Assembly: GCA_900155495.1 (NCBI GenBank)
Contig: FTLJ01001374.1
Span: forward strand, 1 to 28,519
Source of the DNA: Porogramme epimiltina
Taxonomy: Eukaryota; Basidiomycota; Agaricomycetes; Polyporales; Polyporaceae
Direction: 5' to 3'
DNA: 28,519 nucleotides
Below are positions 1 through 8,872 of this stretch, piece after piece. The stretch's first letter is position 1, and every line of letters starts with the position of its first letter. The position numbers and the translations under genes were made by a program. The notes beneath the pieces were generated by a model. It had not been told where the DNA came from. It saw only the letters and a list, made by a program, of their open reading frames with translations, and did no database searches.

Positions 1-44
1 ACGGCTCATTAACTAATATATGCTTATCATACGCACCTATCCTA

Positions 45-52
45 CACTACGC
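45..52. repeat. Left terminal inverted repeat of the CACTA element
   Basis: CACTACGC is an exact reverse complement of the last 8 bases of the element. It is preceded by the target duplication CTA at 42-44. Beyond 8 bp the two ends share only loose similarity. Confidence 0.9.
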
Positions 53-72
53 GCCCATAAGGCGCTGACCCC

Positions 73-184
73 CACGAAGTCTCTTCGTGAAATGTCTGTA
101 TCAGGAGCTTAATTCGTGCTAAAATCATGATGTCCTAAGTTCGGGATTGTATACGTGAAAATGATGGACTTTATAATCACGAAG
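73..184. repeat. Left subterminal repeats (TCACGAA/TTCGTGA) of the CACTA element
   Basis: Copies or near copies of TTCGTGA/TCACGAA lie at 73-79, 83-90, 112-118, 153-160 and 177-183. The first two form a perfect 7-bp hairpin (73-79 with 83-89, 3-nt loop), 28 bp inside the element end. Subterminal repeats in plant CACTA elements are binding sites for an element-encoded protein (TnpA in maize En/Spm). A similar role here is inferred. Confidence 0.75.
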
Positions 185-842
185 ATAGGTCATGGCTTCT
201 ACGAACTTACAAATGCGGTAATTGACCATATTGGGCGCCTAATCAGCGTCGAAGAGCTCAGCGGAAGATGACGTTGCAGTAGTACTAGTGCTGCACTAAA
301 TTACACAGAAACACCCTCAATGTACGCGAAATAGCGAACACACACACATGAGATAGTCTCCGGAGCTTGCATTGATAAGCCTGGAATAGGATTACAATCG
401 AAGGGCCCTACTAGTACACACGGTATATAAGTAGATAAGCCTTCTGGTGCACTGAGTGCGCCGGCTCGACCCCTGGAAAACCCTGCCAGAGGACGAGACC
501 GTGCGTGGAAGTTGGTTGGACAGCTGCGAGGCTGCTGCTGGTGAGTCGATATAGCTTGTCCCCAGCATGCGCAGTGAAATGACGAAACATACCGGGTTCT
601 AGAGGGACCCTCCACACCTATGATGAGACGCAACTCGTGCACACGTCCATCGCATCCAATAAGAGCCTATGATACAGACACACATCAGTAGCAGCACGTC
701 CCGTATACTATATGAATGGCAAGGAGGCGAGTCTTGTAGGTCTTGTCTGGTGGAGGAGGGTGGGACGGGTCTGACATAGTGGCGGCGGCGACGTTTGCCG
801 ATGATAGGGATGGGGATTCAAGCAAGATTCAAGTATGCTCAC
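185..842. other. Non-coding 3' flank of the transposase gene inside the CACTA element
   Basis: This stretch lies between the left subterminal repeats and the transposase stop codon. Open frames here have no recognisable protein signal. It presumably holds the transposase 3' UTR and terminator; no polyadenylation signal could be fixed. Confidence 0.5.
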
Positions 843-3800
843 CTATGCGCCATTGCCCTCTGATACATATATCCCTCGTAGAAGCGACCCACTTCTGTCG
901 ATAATCGTCCACCTTTCCCGGTCCCTGATCCGGCCAACCAAACACTGCACGCCACTCATGTCGATGACTTCTGTAGCTCCCATTCTTGTGTATGAGGTGA
1001 TGCCGAGGTCGCTGTTGGTCGTACTTGTGTCGCATCGGTGTATTAGAGCAAGGAGGAGAGGTTCTAATGGTTTGTCAGCAATCAGAGGGAGAGTAGGAGT
1101 GAATACGAGAATGTGCAGAAGCTGTCCAAAGAAAGTCCGTTGTTCAAACTCGCTCTCCCGTTGATGTGCGCGGGCATGCTTGTCAACTAGGTCTTCGTAC
1201 TGCAGAATCCAATGCGTTAGCTAATGGTGTGTAGAGTAGGATAGAGGTTACACACCCGGATAAACGTCGCATCTCGCATATCCTCCCCATCCGTACGTAT
1301 CATGGATGCTGCACGCAGTGTATCGTCGGTTCCATCGCTTCCAAAACGTAAGCGCCCCCAGCTTTCGACGGTGGATGGGATTGAACGGCGTAGAATGGCA
1401 GGCGGTTGATTGTAGTGTGCGCAGAGGAAGACAGAGATCTTGTCTTTGAGTCCACGATCGACTGTTAACACACGTCGAGGCTGTAGAAGCGTACAGAACT
1501 CGTCTAAAACCACATGGAAAACGTCAAGTCAAACTAAGAAAGCCAGGCAAAGAATGGAACAACGTACATCCTGGAATGCTCGCAGCTCTCCCAGTCGCTT
1601 GAGGCGGGTCTGGCTTGAGACGCAGCTTTGATTCCAGGCTATAGATGAGCTTGATGTGCGACAAACGAGCTTGGTCAAGGACGTAACGGTTGAGAGATGC
1701 ATACGGAAACCGGCGGCTTCGAATGGCAGGCTGGAGGGAGCCACAATAGCGTTCCATCAGGAACGCCCAGGATGCCCACACTGGACCTGCAAGGAGGATG
1801 CTGTCGGCGATATGCAGAAGTGCATGGATAGTGAGAGGACATGTAGGAAGTCGTTCTAGGTCATGCTGGTAGTATATGCTGAAAGAATGCGTAAGTTCAA
1901 CGTCAATGTTTGCGCTCATACATGGATAATAGACGTACTCTTCATATCCTCTCACCCATTTGATAAGCCCTGTGCGGATCTCTTCGACCTCTTCTTTGGT
2001 GATTTCAAACTGGAGGCACTGGCGAAGAAGGCGAACGAGGAGGAGGAAGTGGTTGTAGTACTTCTGCCGATGGAAGCGTCCTCTTAGAAGCACTGGTGCA
2101 ACGTACTGGATCCAGAAGGAACGCGTATCCGCAGTCCAAGACGTCTTGTCGCTGGCGACATTCGGAGGTCGGGGGCCAAAGCTCCCGGGTATGTAGTCAC
2201 CAGAATCCGCGCTCGCCTTCCCAATCTCTTCCCAGATTGCGGCGGGGATCTCGTAGTCTTCTGTCCCGGTATCGAGACCTTTGTACTGGCCTGTCCACAG
2301 ATGCATGAGGTTCTTGGTTACGTTCTCCCAGATGAGATGCATGAAGTCGTAAGGAAAGGAGTCCGGAAATGTGAGGGATGAGAGCTGAGAAAGAAGCGGA
2401 GTCCCCTTGATGCCGCAGTCTGTTGCTAGTCGTTCGGAGTCGGCCGTCGTTAGTGCGAACTGCACTGCGGTTGCGTCGGCGAGGAATTGCTCATGTGTGC
2501 GCAGGGGGAGAGCTTCTGGATCATACACCTTGATCGCATCTGGGTTTGACGGGTCGCAGGTAGAGGGATGGGTCGAACGATTGAGTGGGACATACTGGGC
2601 CTTATTGCGGGACTCGGGAATCCGGACGGCGCGTATCTTGCACATGCGACATGGCACTGAGCCATTGTGACCCTTCATCCGCATCACCATAGACATAGCA
2701 GGGATATCGCCGAAAACGAGGATAAGGTAGGCTCGGAGGGCAAAGAACTCATCGGAGAGGGAGTCGTAGGTGTGAACGCCCACCGCCAGGCGAACGAGCT
2801 CCTGGACGAGGGGCCAGAGGAAGGAATCACAGTCGATAGGCTTCTTCGGGCCGGGGATAACACCGAGACCAATGAGGTGCTCTAGATGTGTGCGGATCTC
2901 CGGCGGAAGGTTGTAATTGACAAGGAGAAGGGGCCATGCGGTCTTTGTGCGCCGTTTGAAAGGTGCGAAGCCATCCGTCGAGAGGCCTAGGGCAACGTCA
3001 CGCGAGTCTTCAAAGAACTTGTGCGGAAGCTCTTTACCATCAACGACAACGTTCTTTGTAAGGCGGCTTTGATAGACTTCGGCATCCATGACGTCCTTGA
3101 TCACGGCCGGCTCGTGCACATGCTCCATGGCCCGATAGAGCATCTTCTGAGCCTGCTCGCGGTTGGAGAGGTAGCCCTGAAGGCGTGGGATAAGAGGTAG
3201 GTACACGAAGCTCTTACGGGGTTTCCCACTAGCATTGCACCGAGCCTCCTGGCAGTGGGGACAGTACTTGAGGGGGGCGTGGGGGCCCACAAATGCGACA
3301 CAAGAGTTGATGCAACAGTCGTACAACCGGGGCTGAAATCCAGAGAGCTTCGCTGCATGTGATTGAATCTTCTTCCAACTCTCGATGCGGGACTCGGGGA
3401 ATGCAAGGGGAAGCTTTGCGAAGGCTGAACCGGTCATGTGTGTCTGGACCTTCAATGAGAATGGGCGGAGAAATCTGAGATCGTCGTCCGTAATATCATC
3501 GGCTATGACCCATCCAAAGTGTCACTTCTTGTTACTCTAAGAGACAAGATGATGAACGACTCACCAGAGCAACCAGCCTCGCGGAGAACGTTCTCCGCTA
3601 TCTCATCCCAAACGGAAATCGCACAGTACTCGTCGTCCAAGTCCAAGTCTTCGGGCCCAGGTAGGAAATCCTCCTCCTCGCTGCTTCCCACCGGTGTCTC
3701 ACTCCAATCCTCGATGTCCGAACAGTCCTCCACCCATGCCCTCCGAGTTTGACCTGCCTGAGCCCCCTGTCCAGCTATAGTACTTCGTTCCGCATCTCCT

Positions 3801-4316
3801 AGGGCCTCCGGTCTGGCACTGTGATGATTGAGTGAGTCCTCTATGCTTGAGGAGAGCGTAGTAGGGGGCAATTGAGGGGACGGTGGTGGGGGAGGCAGAG
3901 ACGGAGGAGGGGTGGTGTCCGGGGTGGTCGGCGGGACAGGAACATCATCTTTCAAAATATCATGCTTAACTTCAAGAGAAACACCGAAAGAAACGCATAT
4001 ACTCACCATTCAATAGCGCCACACTATCATCTTCACCACCGGTCTCAGACCGTTACCTCTTTGAGCTCACAGAAGTGTTTCCATTGGGTTTGGGTGCTGA
4101 TGCTCGTCGGTTTCGCTTGGTGGGACGGTGGGGAGCTGGAGGGATAGTGTCTTCTAGAGCCTGCCAGTCTGGGAGGGAGAGAGACGACTGTGTTGCAAGC
4201 ATTGCAGCCTTTGCAGTGACTCGGGTTCTGCCATCTTGGTGCCGTCGTTCTGTGCGTGCACTGACCGAATTCTTGCAGCATATGCAGTTGCGTTTACCAG
4301 AGCAATGTGTAGCCAT
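843..4316 (-). CDS. CACTA/Plavaka-type transposase, five exons
   Basis: The preferred model has exons 4316-4071, 3964-3565, 3502-1568, 1503-1256 and 1199-843, all with GT-AG introns (56-106 bp) in matching phase, giving about 1061 aa. The N-terminus carries a small Cys/His cluster (CICC...RRH), followed by a Pro-rich and then an acidic segment. The large exon has a Cys zinc-ribbon (CCINSC...CPHC), the Tnp2-family STDGF motif near residue 390 with its candidate catalytic Asp, a second Cys motif (CRMCK), DFMHLIWEN, and a DUF4218-like part (ERYCGSLQ). The C-terminus ends in a typical GQLLHIL...RDRERW...DRSG tail. Exon 1 could alternatively run on to a donor at 4007/4006, but that reading meets an in-frame TAA at 4055-4053; the model used here splices it out. 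The enzyme should cut and join the CACTA ends in the nucleus. The gene is divergent from the coiled-coil gene and shares its promoter region. Confidence 0.88.
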
Positions 4317-4704
4317 AGTGGGGAGCAGTCAGGGGGATGAGCAGCGAGAGCACGAATTCCAGTGGCACGGAAGGAGGGGGTCAGGAGGAGCGAAGGCCCG
4401 ATATACAGCGCCCAGCGGGTAAGTGAGAGTCTAATAACTTTCAAAAACATTCAAACGCCCTTCCGCATCCGCTTGTGTGCTGTATTGACGATTCTGCCAC
4501 TCGATAACGTGGTATTCACGAAGTACTTCACGAAAATCTTATAAATCAGTGCAAATAATACACAACATGGCTCGAAAACTGAGTCAAGTCCGCCTTCCTA
4601 CCGTCCTCTCTCTATCTGCAAACACTGTCCCTCATTAACGTCCACATCTCTATACCATACACTCGCTTTTTCATAACCTTACCTGTCTTTAATTGTCAGA
4701 ACCC
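4317..4704. promoter_or_regulatory. Shared divergent promoter of the transposase and coiled-coil genes
   Basis: The 388 bp between the two divergent start codons must drive both genes. It holds no open frame of its own. TTCACGAA occurs twice in direct orientation at 4515-4522 and 4527-4534, 12 bp apart, matching the core of the subterminal repeats. In maize Spm the accessory protein binds both subterminal repeats and the element promoter, so these sites are inferred operators. A pyrimidine-rich stretch (about 4590-4680) precedes the plus-strand start, as is common in fungal promoters. Confidence 0.65.
4515..4534. promoter_or_regulatory. Tandem TTCACGAA operator-like pair
   Basis: Two identical 8-bp copies lie 12 bp apart, about one helical turn. 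The same core is clustered at both ends of the transposon, so one protein could bind all three regions. This is inference from sequence identity. Confidence 0.55.
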
Positions 4705-5568
4705 ATGGCACCGAGACCAAAGGTACGAATTCACTGCTTGCCTACCTTATCAGTCCGAGTCGCCGCGTTCCAGCATCTCACAAACAGCACATAGATTGCG
4801 GACCTACAAGCCCAGGTGGCCGTCCTGGAGAACGAAGTTCAGACTGTCAGAGCATGTGAGCTTCTTGAAGTCTGCTTTGCACGCCTCTCAATGGTGAGCT
4901 TACCTTATCAATCCCTGTGCTACCAACAGCCAACAGCGAGCTCCAGGAACAGCTTGACGAAGCCCGCAAGACCATTGGTACTCTGGAGCAGAAGCTCACT
5001 GCAGCCGCTGACAGCACCGTCGACCCTACTGACGAAGGCATCATTAAGAAGCCTGCTGCGCAGAAGGGTAAGCGGATTCGGGTCTTCGAATCTATGGGTC
5101 CTCGCGTCAATAGAGATCTATACAAGGCAATCCAGGTGAGCTTCATTAAGCTACATACCTTATCCTCGTTCACAACTCTGATGATACTGGGCCATGCTGC
5201 TGTGTACACTACACTGCAGCGCACGCTGCACCGTCTTGTAGCCCGCACGGACCTCAACTACCGCCTTGATTGGCGCGTTCAAGATCCTGTCAAGGTAGCT
5301 ATGATCTTAAAGGCAGTGAGTCGACCCCTCCATCGCGTTGTAACCACATACTCACATCATCACTTAGGCCGCCAAAGCGCACCCGATCCTGAAGATCTAC
5401 GATGGTCACTGGGTGACGATCGAGCTGCTCAAGGTTTACCTTCAGAACATTCGTGGCAACGGGTACCGCACAAACACGCTCAAGAAGCGCAGAGGTGCTC
5501 AGCAAGACGCGTCCGATGAGAGCTCGGATCGGGAGATGCGCGAGGGGGAGGATAGCGACACTGACTAG
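4705..5568 (+). CDS. Small coiled-coil accessory protein of the CACTA element, five exons
   Basis: The exons are 4705-4722, 4795-4855, 4930-5135, 5220-5315 and 5368-5568. All four introns (52-84 bp) are GT-AG and phase-consistent, giving 193 aa from an ATG in the context ACCCATGG. Residues about 7-50 form a heptad-rich coiled coil (LQAQVAVLENEV, then LQEQLDEARKTIGTLEQK). A basic segment follows (KKPAAQKGKRIR), then a compact C-terminal region containing LNYRLDWRVQDPVKVAMILKA and an NTLKKRRG basic stretch, and an acidic Ser/Asp tail. I do not recognise the family. Its place inside the element, opposite the transposase, and its dimer-plus-basic architecture suggest a DNA-binding partner analogous to TnpA of En/Spm. 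That role is inferred; the exon structure is well supported. Confidence 0.75.
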
Positions 5569-5860
5569 ATGGGAAGGCTGGTGGGGAGGCGTCAAGGAGC
5601 AGTGATGTGTACGTATCCTCCGTTCATCATGGCGCGCGCACGATACACATGAGCCGCCGCCGGTAGCCGTCATTCCCACAGAGAGCCAGCTGGTCATGTG
5701 TCGTCCTATCCGTTCTTGCTAGGCCCTCAGTATCCTTTCTCCTCTTTATGTAGTCGTGTCACAATATAACCAGTAGTCGTGTTTGCATAATACGCTTGCT
5801 GAAACGTCCCAAAGCTGCGCTACAAGTAACTAAGAGTACCGGAACTACTACAGTAATATA
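5569..5860. other. 3' flank of the coiled-coil gene
   Basis: Non-coding sequence between the stop codon and the right subterminal repeats. No further gene is visible. Confidence 0.5.
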
Positions 5861-6127
5861 CACGTGAGAACCATGAGGAAAACGACGTGTTTTCACGTAC
5901 ATAGTCATGACGTATTATCACGAAATTACCTTGGTGCTATCACGAGTATCTCCCAAGTTATAAGCTCGTGAAAGCGGCCAAAAACGCCCTGATAATCACG
6001 CATTCGCCATACGCAACATACTCGTGAATTTCAGGGATGGGCGCTTCGACATGTTCGTGATAGATACGATGCTGTCTTCGTATCTATCACGGTACTACTT
6101 CGTTCTCAACATCGTGAAGTTCACGAT
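5861..6127. repeat. Right subterminal repeats and hairpins of the CACTA element
   Basis: The same TCACGA/TCGTGA core recurs about ten times, including 5918-5924, 5940-5945, 5965-5972, 6021-6028 and 6054-6060. Two inverted pairs stand out. One has 14-bp perfect arms at 6056-6069 and 6078-6091 with an 8-nt loop. The other is the near-palindrome 6111-6118/6120-6127 around a single G, 17 bp inside the element end. The density, much higher than in the interior, marks this as the protein-binding end of the transposon. Confidence 0.8.
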
Positions 6128-6136
6128 TTATTGGAT

Positions 6137-6144
6137 GCGTAGTG
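6137..6144. repeat. Right terminal inverted repeat of the CACTA element
   Basis: GCGTAGTG is the inverted copy of the left end. The CTA target duplication follows at 6145-6147. Confidence 0.9.
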
Positions 6145-6147
6145 CTA

Positions 6148-6288
6148 GACTCCACTTATATGCTTATAGCAGGCCCGGGCTTAGCCCGAGCCCGGCCCAG
6201 GCCCGGCCCTACAGGAGGGCTTGGGCCGGGCTCACTGTGTCGTTGAGCCCGAGCCCTCCAAAGCCCGGCCCGAGCCCTAGCATCACTA
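6148..6288 (-). repeat. hAT-like GC-rich terminus (element extends to the left)
   Basis: Read on the minus strand from 6288, the sequence starts TAGTGATG followed closely by GGGCTCGGGC, then a series of GGGCC/GGGCTC repeats. The TAGTG start and GC-rich subterminal repeats resemble hAT transposon ends. A second end with the same first 8 bases lies at 8701 in the opposite orientation. No transposase or matching opposite end is visible, so this is a fragment or part of an element interrupted by the CACTA insertion. Confidence 0.55.
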
Positions 6289-6589
6289 CTCCGAACAATA
6301 TGGACAATGGACAATGGGTCGCTGCCAGCCAGTGTTGTGCCCGCTCCCACAACTGTGTAGCAATACAATTCGAGAGGCACAACTTAGTTCTGCGATGTGA
6401 CATTCAGATCACGAGAGGAAGAGCATGTGCCACGGTTCCGTAATCTAGGATGGGGCGGCGGACAATCGTCAGCGGGCGCCCAGGCGACAGCGGGCGATGC
6501 GGTACAATAAGATAATACGGTGCTTTGACGACGGACGACGAACTCACCAAAACTATTGGGGTCACCGCCGCACCCCCGGCTATGAGGTT
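6289..6589. other. Unassigned sequence
   Basis: No gene or clear repeat recognised. A short AGCGGGCGMCCAGGCGACAGCGGGCG-like duplication near 6470-6495 is the only visible structure. Confidence 0.4.
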
Positions 6590-6955
6590 GCGGAGGGTCG
6601 ACTCAGGTGCGATAGCCTGAGCGGGCACGCCGCGGGAGATGCTAGTAGCCTCCTCCGTCCTTCCCGCAGTGGACTGCACACCCTATTCCATCCCATCCTA
6701 GTCCTTTTTCTTGTTCACGACCCTATCTGGCGAACATCCTCGCCATACCAGTTTCTTTCGCAAGGTACCTCACTGAGCCCTCCCTCCCCCTCCCTCTCTT
6801 TGGGTGCTACAGTCAGCGCCACATCATCGCACACGTTGTTGCTTACAGCCTCGATATTGATAACAAAGCTGCATCATGGCGTGGTATTACACTTCATGAC
6901 TATTCCTTCTTCCTTCCGACTCCTTTCCGGCAGAGCGGTTCTTGGGAAGGAGATA
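6590..6955 (+). repeat. Dispersed repeat, copy 1 (inverted relative to 26302-26965)
   Basis: Long segments match the reverse complement of the region near 26.3-26.96 kb. Shared words include GGGTCGACTCAGG, TGGACTGCACACCCTATTC, CAGTTTCTTTCGCAAGGT, AAGCTGCATCATGGCGTGGT and GGCAGAGCGGTTCTTGGGAA, all in the same order. In this copy the last word directly follows the CTTCCGACTC segment, whereas the other copy carries about 350 extra bp between them. It is an unclassified interspersed repeat with one internally deleted or one expanded member. Confidence 0.8.
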
Positions 6956-7342
6956 TAGGCGCTAACGCTTCACGAGGCACGAGTGAAGAGGCAGCTGCCA
7001 GTCTACTTATGGCTCGACCGAAAGTGGGGGAACGAGCGTCTATCATCTCTCGCTCCCTCCTCCGCTTTCGCCCTGGCTCAGTCGGCGCATGGTCCTATCA
7101 TATAGCTCTATCTACTGCGCCGATCTCGCCGAAACACTATCCGTTCCCTCTTTACGTCTATTCCACTCTTGGCGGCCTACCAGAATATCACGACCAAACT
7201 GCCAATCATCTCGCCAAACATGGAAGTTGAACCTTGGTCAAAACTTAACACGGAAGGAGCATTTCTTAGTCTGTTTTTTCCCTGCTTATCCTTCAGTTCT
7301 CTTTGTGCTCACATAAAAATCGACTACTGTATGGCGTTCGAG
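6956..7342. other. Unassigned sequence
   Basis: Several short open frames overlap here, but none shows a consistent exon structure or known motif. Confidence 0.4.
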
Positions 7343-7917
7343 TCACGGGTTGCGCCCACGTTGATCGACGCAAAACTGCCCACGCACGCCCCGCTCCACT
7401 GCGGTCTTGACCGCGTTCGCGACCAATGCGCGGAAGTCCGGAATCAGGCACAACGCCGCCAGCCCTCCTCCGCCCAACGCATTCGCTGGAGCTCCCCACC
7501 TCTTTGCCCCGCCGCCCCTCGCCCCGCCCACCGTATCCTCGCAGAACGTGTGCGACGCGTCGAGCACCGTAACGCGCGCGCCTGCCATTAACCTAAAGTC
7601 GAGCGCGTGCCTCAGGTCTCCATATGGCACGCGGAACCAGCTCGCGCTCTTCGTGAACGTGTCGGGCGGCGTACCCGCGCGCGCGGCCGCAGGGCGAATC
7701 TCCTTAACTCCACGACGACGGGCAGCGTCTCGCGCAGCACGCACACGACTCGCCGGTGCAGCGCGGCCGAGAAGTGCCCGTGCGCGAGCGGCGCACACAA
7801 GAACGGCTCCGCGTCCTCGTGCGGTTTTCCTTCACCCGAAATCGTTGTTGGTCCAACCCCTGCTGCGTTGTTGACCCGGACCACCCGGACACCGACCTGG
7901 GCATCCTGCCTCTTCAC
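7343..7917 (-). pseudogene. Frameshifted fragment resembling Mediator subunit 14 C-terminal region
   Basis: On the minus strand one frame (7917 to about 7700) reads through HFSAALHRR and LRETLPVVVELR. A second frame (about 7690-7343) continues with DTFTKSASWFRVPYGDLR, HALDFRLMAGARVTVLD and a segment containing IPDFRALV and ERGVRGQ. I associate this motif order with the C-terminal part of fungal Med14, a subunit of the RNA polymerase II Mediator tail module, but from memory only. The frame change in a continuous homologous stretch, the lack of the long N-terminal part and the abrupt end at about 7343 indicate a relic. Its neighbours are repeats, so it may have been copied or left behind by transposon activity. 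The family name is uncertain; the frameshifted coding character is more secure. Confidence 0.42.
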
Positions 7918-8040
7918 GGCTCCTCGTTTTTGCGTTCCGTGCGTTTTTCCCTATCTTTCCTCCGCGTTCTATGCTCACTATTGTCCTTTCGCACCATGGA
8001 TATTTACCTTCTCTTGCACACCCGAGCCCCCTCGGCCAAA

Positions 8041-8255
8041 TCATCACGCCCCCCGCTTTCTGCGGTCGTCGCGTCCTCCCCTGCCCCCGCTTTTTCTGCG
8101 GTCGTCGCATCTTCATCATGCCCCCGCTTTTCTGCGGTCGACGCACCCTCATGTCCCCGCTCCCGCGGTCGACGCACCTTATGCCCCCGCTTTCTGCGGT
8201 CGATGCACCCTCATGCCCCCGCTTCCGCGGTCGACGCACCGCATGCCCCCAGGCT
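8041..8255. repeat. Minisatellite, about 33-bp units
   Basis: Six to seven imperfect tandem units contain CCCCCGCTTTCTGCGGTCGACGC followed by ACCCTCATG or a variant. The inner TTCTGCGG/CCGCGG variation shows drift between units. All frames read through it as low-complexity peptide, so the long plus-strand frame across this region is not evidence of a gene. Confidence 0.85.
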
Positions 8256-8461
8256 CCCCCTTCCGACCTCCACCACCCTGCATCCCTCTTCCTGCGCTCC
8301 ATTCACAAACACGACCTCGTCAGCCTCATGTGCCAGCACGCGTTGTACGACATGATCAAATACATTGCGCTTCAGACGACGCGTCATCAAGCTCGCCGGG
8401 GATCCCGCCCCCGAGCCGTGGATCCGCATGGTTCCTCCTCTGCCACATCCCCGCATTATGC

Positions 8462-8625
8462 GGTCAATCCACCCGGGCTCGCATTGCCTGGGTGCGCATC
8501 TGCCTGGGCTCGCATTGCCCGGGCACGCATCTGCCTGGCTCGCATTGCCGGGGCTCTACCGCCTTTTTTTCGGTCCGCATTCACCTGGGCACGCACTGCC
8601 CGGGTGCGCATCACTCTGGTCACCT
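8462..8625. repeat. Short tandem repeat, about 16-bp units
   Basis: Units such as GGGCTCGCATTGCCT and GGGTGCGCATCTGCCT alternate, giving a 32-bp higher-order period. The array is interrupted by a T-rich stretch near 8565-8575 and then resumes with CACCTGGGCACGCACTGCC. Confidence 0.8.
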
Positions 8626-8700
8626 TCACCAGTCTGCATGGCAGCGATACAGCAGCGATCCACCCCGCGCGTCGCGGGTGCGCTTCGACCGGCCAGTGGC

Positions 8701-8872
8701 TAGTGATGTGCGGGCTCGGGCTTCAAGCCCTCAGGCCCTGAGCAGCCGGCCCGCGGAAGGCCAGCCCGGCCGGGCCCGCTACAGGGCTTGCAGGGCTTGA
8801 GGGCCGGGCTTTTGGTTCTAGAAGCCCGAGCCTGGCCCTCAAGCCCGGGCTTTTGTTGGGTAGTACTGCTAG
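8701..8872 (+). repeat. hAT-like GC-rich terminus (element extends to the right)
   Basis: Starts TAGTGATGTGCGGGCTCGGG and continues as GGGCTTCAAGCCC-type short inverted repeats. It shares its first 8 bases and the GGGCTCGGGC block with the end at 6288 but points the other way. No transposase or second end was found, so the internal extent is unknown. It may be a solo end or a small non-autonomous element. Confidence 0.5.

Larger units (their letters stand above)
45..6144. mobile_element. Complete CACTA (EnSpm/Plavaka-type) DNA transposon with two divergent genes
   Basis: The element begins CACTACGC (45-52) and ends GCGTAGTG (6137-6144), a perfect 8-bp terminal inverted repeat with the diagnostic CACTA start. 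The three bases on each side (42-44 and 6145-6147) are both CTA, matching the 2-3 bp duplication known for this superfamily. Inside are a transposase gene on the minus strand, a small coiled-coil gene on the plus strand, and short inverted TCACGA-type repeats near both ends. Every part expected of an autonomous copy is visible, so I infer a recent insertion. An 11-bp word (TATATGCTTAT) also occurs just outside each end (17-27 and 6157-6167), which may be chance or a property of the target. The right flank is a GC-rich hAT-like terminus, so the element may have landed in another transposon. Confidence 0.93.

Noticed and set aside
301..642. 113-codon minus-strand frame downstream of the transposase
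   Set aside because: It lacks motifs, lies beyond the transposase stop codon, and overlaps another open frame of equal quality.
8041..8255. CRISPR-like array
   Set aside because: Units are contiguous with no unique spacers and the context is eukaryotic.
8280..8400. Possible conserved coding fragment (HDLVSLMCQHALYDMIKYIAL)
   Set aside because: It reads well for about 40 codons but no family was recognised and the opposite strand is also open.
7607..8800. 397-codon plus-strand open frame
   Set aside because: It runs through two tandem repeats and a GC-rich stretch; all three frames are open there and no protein motif or splice structure supports it. The minus strand carries the better coding signal in its first part.
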